DNA of 64,000 bases, from contig NZ_CCVW01000002.1 in NCBI RefSeq assembly GCF_000756815.1, positions 302,157-366,156 on the forward strand, written 5' to 3'. Source of the stretch: Legionella massiliensis (lineage in GTDB: Bacteria; Pseudomonadota; Gammaproteobacteria; Legionellales; Legionellaceae). Position numbers and translations under genes: made by a program. Positions 58,824-64,000 of the stretch are shown one piece after another. Position 1 is the stretch's first letter. The number at the start of each line of letters is the position of its first letter. The notes below the pieces were generated by a model. That model had not been told where the DNA came from and ran no database searches. It saw only the letters and a list, made by a program, of their open reading frames with translations.

Positions 58824-61800
58824 CTAATGCACTCCCGGCGGTCTTTTGAGTTTATTCAATCCATGTAGCTCAGCAATCACATCTTGAGTTTCTGACTTGA
58901 AGAAGGTACTACCAGCCTTGGTCAATGATTTCTTGAGACGCTCTCGGCCCTCTTTATGTCCCAGCTTATCATCACTAGCCTCTTTAATTCCTTTCATGAA
59001 ATGCTCAAGAGCGGGCTGGTTTTTGAAACGTTTTTCAAAGCAGGACTTATCATTAAAGGTGTAATAGCTACCAGTAAAACCAAAATTCCGTTGCAATTCT
59101 ACTTGTGGATTAAATTGCGCAGATATGACTTTGATCGCTTTATAATCAAATTTCATATGGGGAAGTTCCTTACCCAGATGCACTAATGCTGTCCACACAT
59201 AGCGAATTTCCTCAGGATCAACCCCACGTAAAACAAGAGGATTTTTCTCAGTAGGCGGTTCGGACAGACTAGCCAGAACTAAGCTCGCCATAGCAATAGA
59301 AAACTCAACTCGAGCAGCAATTAGCTTAGGATCATTAGGGTCTGCCATCGTCGGGAATTTGCTTGCTGTAACACGCAATCCAGGAACATGCTCTGTAATG
59401 CCCTCAGGGGAACGATGTTCACCAATTTGGAAGCTTGCTGGCCGCTCTTCTATAAGGCGCCCGCTATAGGCTTTGCCCTCGTTTAAGGTATGTTCGCGCA
59501 CCTTGCCCTTTTTCAGGCTATCTACAGTCCGATAAGTTGCAGGAGCTCCTGGAGTGATTAAAGCTGTTGCACCACCTACAGTAGTCGCTCTGCGTCTATC
59601 GGTCATTGTAGGCGCATAGGTTTTCTCAAAATGCTTCGATTTCTGTTCTACAGGATGATCATCATAATCACTCGCGAAGGTCATGAACTGCAGATCGGAC
59701 GCATTCACCTTGGCCTGCTTTATTGTTTTTAAGATACCCTGGCGTAATAAAGGATTGGTTGCCTTAGGATCACCATGGAATTTTTTATCCAAGGGCTCAT
59801 GAATCTCTAATTCTTTTTCTACTCGTTGCAGATAGCGAGTCAATAGTTCACGTCGATCTTTTATTGCTTTTTTCTGAGAACCGTTAGCTAGGGTCTTCCA
59901 CTCTGCTTCTGTGGGCAAACTAGCTAATTGATCCTTAAGCTCGTGGCGAAGTGGGCGCAAATAGTCAATGATCACCGCGCATCCCAGAGCTAATTTTTCA
60001 TAATATTGACCCATTTCGCTAGCATGTTTTTTAGCCGCTGATTGAAAACCAGGATTAAACCAATGTACGGGAGAAACCGAACCTAAGGTTTTTAAATCCT
60101 CGCGTACAGAACCATCTAGTTTCACTATCTTATTGAGGGTCTGATAGATCTCTGCTAACTCAGCTCTCTCTTCATCCAAAGCATCCTGATAGTCATCCTC
60201 ACTCATAAAGAGAGCTTGCTTTAATTCTCGTTGCTCAAGTAAATAGGCATATCGTTTCTCTGCTGCATCAACAATCAAAAGATAAGCATCTTCAGTGACT
60301 AAGGCGTTGACTAACTTAGGCCTCAAGCCAGCCTCTATTAGCTCTTCATTCGATTCTGCTGCAATAACATCTTGCAAAAGCTCATCATCTTTGGAGATAG
60401 CAATTTCAGCCTTCAATGCAGCAACAGCCTTTCTTTGTGCCATCAGCCTCGGACTGCGCTCATCGTGAACAACCTCAGTCAGCCTATGTCGCTCCTTGGC
60501 TAAACCACGTCTATCTTCTTTGACGAAGTCATTAATCCGGTCTCGAGCTAATTCGGCAAGATCTCGGTAACTTTGTGGATTGATCAGGGACTGCACTAAG
60601 TCAGCATCCAAACCAATGGCCTCTAAACCAGCATTTGATCTGACACGACTGATAGCCTGAAGTAAGCCACGATCGCTAGTTCTTGTTACCAGCTCTCGAA
60701 GCTCTTCAAAGGCTTCTCGCTCAGCCTCTAAACGTTCAGAAGCTAGTTCAGCAAGTTCTTCATAGCTATCATCATTTAGGGCATCTAAAACATCGGGAAG
60801 ACCGAGTATCGCCAGATCTTCGTTGGAGCTTGCCTTTGCAACCTCGTTTAGTTGAACGATGTCTGTGCTCTCTTTAACTCGTTTTTTCAAAGCAGTGATG
60901 GCTTCGTTTTCTAGTTCGTCTAAACGCGCTTCCGCTGCTGCCTTGATTTCCTTGTAAACATCGTCCCCTTGCAAGGCATCGATAAGTTTCTTATCCAGAC
61001 CTTTATCATGTAGCTCATTATTAGAATTAATCCTCTCGAGTTTCCATAACATGGGCAGGTTATTACTAAGCTGCACCTCTTCTAGCAAAGTAACTAAGGC
61101 TTCCTGACTGAATTTGGCAAGGCGCAGCTCTGCTGCATCGACAAGTTGTTCATATGCATCTGCTTCATAAAGAGCCTTGACGTGATCATTATTTAAACCA
61201 ATATTAAGTAATTCATTATTAGAGGAAACCCAAGAAATCGCGTCTAGTAATTCCCAGCTGCAAATCTTAATTTCTTTCTTGAGTGCAGTTATTGCCTTTT
61301 CTTGGGCAACCAAGGCTAGGGTTTGAGTTAGTCGCAATCGTTCTGCGTCAAGAGCTAATTTCTCCTCTCTTAAACGTGCCCGCTCTTCTTCGATCGCCCT
61401 TCTTTCTTGCGCCAATTGTACTTTTTCACTTCTAAGTACCTGAACTTCTTGGGTTAGTTCAATAATCTGTTGTTGGAATCCTTCACTACGTCCTGCTAAT
61501 TCTTTTGCTTGATTTACTAAGACAAGATTTTCTTCTTGCACCCTAGTTAGGGTACTCAAAGTACTCTCTACCTCGCTTTGAGCCTCCTCGGCCGCTTTTT
61601 GCTGCTCTTGCAATTGCTCTTTGAGCTTAGCTATTGCCTCAGACCCTAAACGATTATTTGTTTGCAAGTCTTCTGTTAAACGCAGGTTTTGTTCGTTTAA
61701 TACACCTAATCTGTTCTCTAAGTCCCTTGTGTTCTCTTCACTTCTTTGCAGAACTTCTGCTTGCTCTTGTAGCTTAATCGCTAACTGGTCTTGACCCTCT

Positions 61801-64000
61801 GTCGCTGCATCCAGCTCAACACGCAGGGCAGCTAAGGCACGGTTATGCTCTTCTTGTTCTTTTAACAGAGATTCTTCAGCTTCTTTTTTACCAGCCCTAA
61901 GTTCCTCTTCAAAATTCGCAACCCGTTGATGATGACTTTCCAAGGTTTCCTCTGCCTTCCTTTGCAGACTTAGTACTTCCTTATTGGCTTGGTCTAATAA
62001 TTCATTGGTGCCTGCAACCTGGCGAATTGCTTCTTGTACTTTGCTGCGCTCTTCACCTAACTCTTCAGTGAGCCTTTGCTGGCTTGAGGTTAATTGCTCA
62101 ACCTCTATGCCTAAGCTATCAACCTGCAAACCTAACTTTTCACCGGCTATTTCAAGCTCTTTGGTTTTGGTAACTAAGGCCTCGTTTTCTTTGCGTGCTT
62201 TGCCTAATTCACCCAAAGTCTCTTCAACCGCTTGCTGGGATTTCACAGCCGCGTTTCGTTGCGCGTCTAATTGCTCTTCGAGCTTGGCTCTTGCCTCAAT
62301 GCCTAAGCGTTGGTTCTCTTGCAATTCTTGTGACAACTGCTCATTTCGTTCTGTCAGCGAGGTTAATTGGCGTTCTAAGACCTGGGTTTTCTCTTCACTG
62401 TTTTGTAGAGCCCTACCTTGTTCTTGAAGTGTGCTATCTAAACGTCGTTGAGTTTCGTTGGCTTCCTCGAGTAGTTTTTGCAGCTTAGCTAGGGTGCGTT
62501 GATGTTCTTCCTTCTCTTGTGCTAAGGCCTCTGATGCCTCTTTCTTACCTAAGCTAACCTTCTCCTCTAAGACTCTGACCTGTTCCTGATGGGTTGCAGT
62601 TGCTTCTTTGGCGCTAGTCTGTAAACGGTCAATCTCTTCATTTGCTGCGGCTAAGGATCGATTTGTTTCTTTAGCCTGCAATCTGGTTTCGTTAACCCTT
62701 GCTCGCTCGCTTTCTAATTCCTCGCTTAGCTTGTGCTGGGCTTCTGTTAAACGTCGCACCTGGCCATTTAAGTCATCAACCTGTAAAGCTAGATTGTCTC
62801 CTTTGGCTTCTAGTTCTTTAGCCTTTGCAGCTAAGCGCGTGTTTTCTTCCCGTGCTAACTTCAGTTGGGATAAGGTCTGCCCCGTTTCTTCACGTGCTAC
62901 AGAAATTGTCTTGAGTTGTTCCTGCAATTGCTCTTCAAGCTTTTCCCTTGCCTCCGTCCCTACACGATCATTCGTTCGCAACTCTTCTGTTAAACGCACG
63001 TTTTTTTCGCTTAGTGAACTTAGACTGCTCTCTAGGTCTTTTGTTTTCACTTCACTACTTTGCAGTAGTTCCGCTTGCTCTTTAAGCCTGGTATCTAAGA
63101 GATCTTGCTTCTTGATGGTGCTATCCAAGACCTCTTCTGCTTTCCTTTGCAGGCTGGTCACTTCTTGATTTGCTGTGGCTAATAGCTCCTTCGTACCCTC
63201 GACTTGGTGCAACGCTTCTTGCACTCTTTGGCGCTCTTCACTTAACTCTTCATTTAGTCTTTGCTGACTTTCTATTAACTGTTTTACCTGAGAGCCTAAG
63301 CTATCAACTTGCAATTCCTGAGCTTTGGTTTTCGCAACTAAGGTCTCGTTTTCTTCTCGTGCTAAGTTCAGCGCGACTAAGGTTTTCTGAACTTCTTCGC
63401 GTGCCCAATTAAGCACCTCTTCTTTTTTCTGTAATTCGGTTTCGAAAAGCCCCCTGGCTTCTCTATCAAGACGTTCAGCCTCAATTAGTTTCTCAGCCAG
63501 TTCTAGTTTATCAGCCTTTAATCCAGAGACCTCTAGCTCTAGCTTCTCTGCCAAAGAATTGTTCTTTTCATTCAACTCTTCAAGTTTGAGGGTCAGAGAC
63601 TGAATAGAGAGCAATTTGTTTTCAATATCACTTTCTTGCTGCTTGAGCTTTATATCCAATAATTCTGATTGGCTTTGCACTGCTTCAAGCTCTTCCTCTA
63701 ATCGATTAATCTCAACCTCGTTCTTTCTCCTTTCATCATTGAAAGCACGAACAGCATTCTCCAAAGCTTCCTGTCCCTTGTCTCCTGCTAGCCTGATTTG
63801 TTGTTCGAGCCTGTCCTCTTCCTCTTTATGAATCAACTTAAGAGCAGTTATTTCTCTTTCTCGGTTCTTGGCATCAAGCCGCGCTGCAATTAACTCTTCT
63901 CGCGTCTGTTCCAATTCGCTACTTGCTTGTGAAAAAGAGCGTTGCGCGCCTTGCAGGTCTATGCGCAAAGTTTTTAGCTGGCTGCGATATTCTTCGACTT
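58824..64000 (-). CDS. Giant coiled-coil repeat protein, probable effector (N-terminus outside window)
   Basis: At least 1725 residues; the frame stays open to base 64000, so the start lies outside. About 880 residues (61350-64000) are heptad-rich coiled coil. Within it, 62199-62855 and 61542-62198 each encode one 219-residue unit starting AREENTRLAAKAKELE and ARKENEALVTKTKELE. A shorter 169-residue relative at 62856-63362 and a partial fourth unit at 61541 flank them. Next, 60230-61310 encodes about five helical repeats of 55-70 residues (SNNELLNIGLNNDHVKALYE, SNEDLAILGLPDVLDALNDD and similar). The C-terminal 450 residues are an unrecognised globular region ending RPPGVH. Giant coiled-coil proteins are common Legionella Dot/Icm substrates; secretion is inferred. 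Confidence 0.75.
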   Translation of the reverse strand, partial: VEEYRSQLKTLRIDLQGAQRSFSQASSELEQTREELIAARLDAKNREREITALKLIHKEEEDRLEQQIRLAGDKGQEALENAVRAFNDERRKNEVEINRLEEELEAVQSQSELLDIKLKQQESDIENKLLSIQSLTLKLEELNEKNNSLAEKLELEVSGLKADKLELAEKLIEAERLDREARGLFETELQKKEEVLNWAREEVQKTLVALNLAREENETLVAKTKAQELQVDSLGSQVKQLIESQQRLNEELSEERQRVQEALHQVEGTKELLATANQEVTSLQRKAEEVLDSTIKKQDLLDTRLKEQAELLQSSEVKTKDLESSLSSLSEKNVRLTEELRTNDRVGTEAREKLEEQLQEQLKTISVAREETGQTLSQLKLAREENTRLAAKAKELEAKGDNLALQVDDLNGQVRRLTEAQHKLSEELESERARVNETRLQAKETNRSLAAANEEIDRLQTSAKEATATHQEQVRVLEEKVSLGKKEASEALAQEKEEHQRTLAKLQKLLEEANETQRRLDSTLQEQGRALQNSEEKTQVLERQLTSLTERNEQLSQELQENQRLGIEARAKLEEQLDAQRNAAVKSQQAVEETLGELGKARKENEALVTKTKELEIAGEKLGLQVDSLGIEVEQLTSSQQRLTEELGEERSKVQEAIRQVAGTNELLDQANKEVLSLQRKAEETLESHHQRVANFEEELRAGKKEAEESLLKEQEEHNRALAALRVELDAATEGQDQLAIKLQEQAEVLQRSEENTRDLENRLGVLNEQNLRLTEDLQTNNRLGSEAIAKLKEQLQEQQKAAEEAQSEVESTLSTLTRVQEENLVLVNQAKELAGRSEGFQQQIIELTQEVQVLRSEKVQLAQERRAIEEERARLREEKLALDAERLRLTQTLALVAQEKAITALKKEIKICSWELLDAISWVSSNNELLNIGLNNDHVKALYEADAYEQLVDAAELRLAKFSQEALVTLLEEVQLSNNLPMLWKLERINSNNELHDKGLDKKLIDALQGDDVYKEIKAAAEARLDELENEAITALKKRVKESTDIVQLNEVAKASSNEDLAILGLPDVLDALNDDSYEELAELASERLEAEREAFEELRELVTRTSDRGLLQAISRVRSNAGLEAIGLDADLVQSLINPQSYRDLAELARDRINDFVKEDRRGLAKERHRLTEVVHDERSPRLMAQRKAVAALKAEIAISKDDELLQDVIAAESNEELIEAGLRPKLVNALVTEDAYLLIVDAAEKRYAYLLEQRELKQALFMSEDDYQDALDEERAELAEIYQTLNKIVKLDGSVREDLKTLGSVSPVHWFNPGFQSAAKKHASEMGQYYEKLALGCAVIIDYLRPLRHELKDQLASLPTEAEWKTLANGSQKKAIKDRRELLTRYLQRVEKELEIHEPLDKKFHGDPKATNPLLRQGILKTIKQAKVNASDLQFMTFASDYDDHPVEQKSKHFEKTYAPTMTDRRRATTVGGATALITPGAPATYRTVDSLKKGKVREHTLNEGKAYSGRLIEERPASFQIGEHRSPEGITEHVPGLRVTASKFPTMADPNDPKLIAARVEFSIAMASLVLASLSEPPTEKNPLVLRGVDPEEIRYVWTALVHLGKELPHMKFDYKAIKVISAQFNPQVELQRNFGFTGSYYTFNDKSCFEKRFKNQPALEHFMKGIKEASDDKLGHKEGRERLKKSLTKAGSTFFKSETQDVIAELHGLNKLKRPPGVH

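Noticed and set aside
61984..63168. Long plus-strand frames (147 and 186 codons) opposite the coiled-coil gene
   Set aside because: They are Ser/Leu/Cys-rich mirror images of the Glu/Lys/Gln-rich coiled coil and have no ribosome-binding site or family similarity.
1..64000. CRISPR array
   Set aside because: The repeats are long palindromes scattered singly among genes, with no regular spacing, no unique spacers and no cas genes.

Overview
The window reads as chromosome from a Legionella-like gammaproteobacterium (genus is an inference; no rRNA or marker gene is present). The DNA is AT-leaning by eye. Gammaproteobacterial housekeeping genes (glyQS, uvrD, hemH, rimK, a heme A / cytochrome oxidase assembly set, rsmJ) alternate with large proteins of the kind expected of Dot/Icm effectors: an ankyrin-repeat protein, a giant coiled-coil protein, and several helical proteins of unknown family. 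No tRNA, rRNA, CRISPR array, transposase or prophage was recognised.

Layout. 1-2054: D-methionine ABC importer metN(partial)-metI-metQ. 2168-5283: two divergent unknown genes, possible effectors. 5767-11839: a small PA3496-like protein and a three-gene CzcA/HME-type RND efflux system. 12062-20199: small unknown gene, gmhB-rsmJ, glyQ-glyS, a DsbA2/Com1-like oxidoreductase and uvrD. 20515-24705: cold-shock protein, hemH and a 968-residue ankyrin protein whose 3' end overlaps hemH. 25006-30661: surface-glycan locus (GT2, hexapeptide acyltransferase, WecE aminotransferase, two polytopic membrane proteins). 31170-33411: HTH regulator, AstE-like hydrolase, RimK. 33655-37699: sco-ctaB-ctaA-hypothetical-surf1 on the minus strand, DUF2909 divergent. 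37742-40732: a GST and a large possible effector. 40910-44773: bufferin-type copper RiPP cluster (BufA2 precursor, BufB MNIO enzyme, BufC partner) followed by a DipZ-like thiol-disulfide protein. 45000-47678: itaconate degradation operon (CoA-transferase, citramalyl-CoA lyase, itaconyl-CoA hydratase). 47874-54241: convergent malonate decarboxylase operon, with the delta (ACP) and beta subunits fused. 54361-58385: quinone-oxidoreductase-like protein, BON lipoprotein, GNAT, cbpM-cbpA and a glycine-zipper protein. 58824-64000: a giant coiled-coil protein running off the right edge.

How the genes fit together. The centre of the window looks like a host-adaptation block. Bufferins bind copper in the periplasm. 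Itaconate is an antimicrobial acid made by macrophages, and the three-gene operon would turn it into pyruvate and acetyl-CoA. Malonate decarboxylase yields acetyl units from another dicarboxylate that inhibits central metabolism. The glycan locus has the parts of a dTDP-amino-sugar pathway with lipid-linked transfer.

The whole window is also seeded with short palindromic repeats of at least six families. One site has three families nested inside one another with a probable 5-bp target duplication. Two copies lie in frame inside protein genes (a glycan membrane protein and mdcG), much as Rickettsia palindromic elements do.
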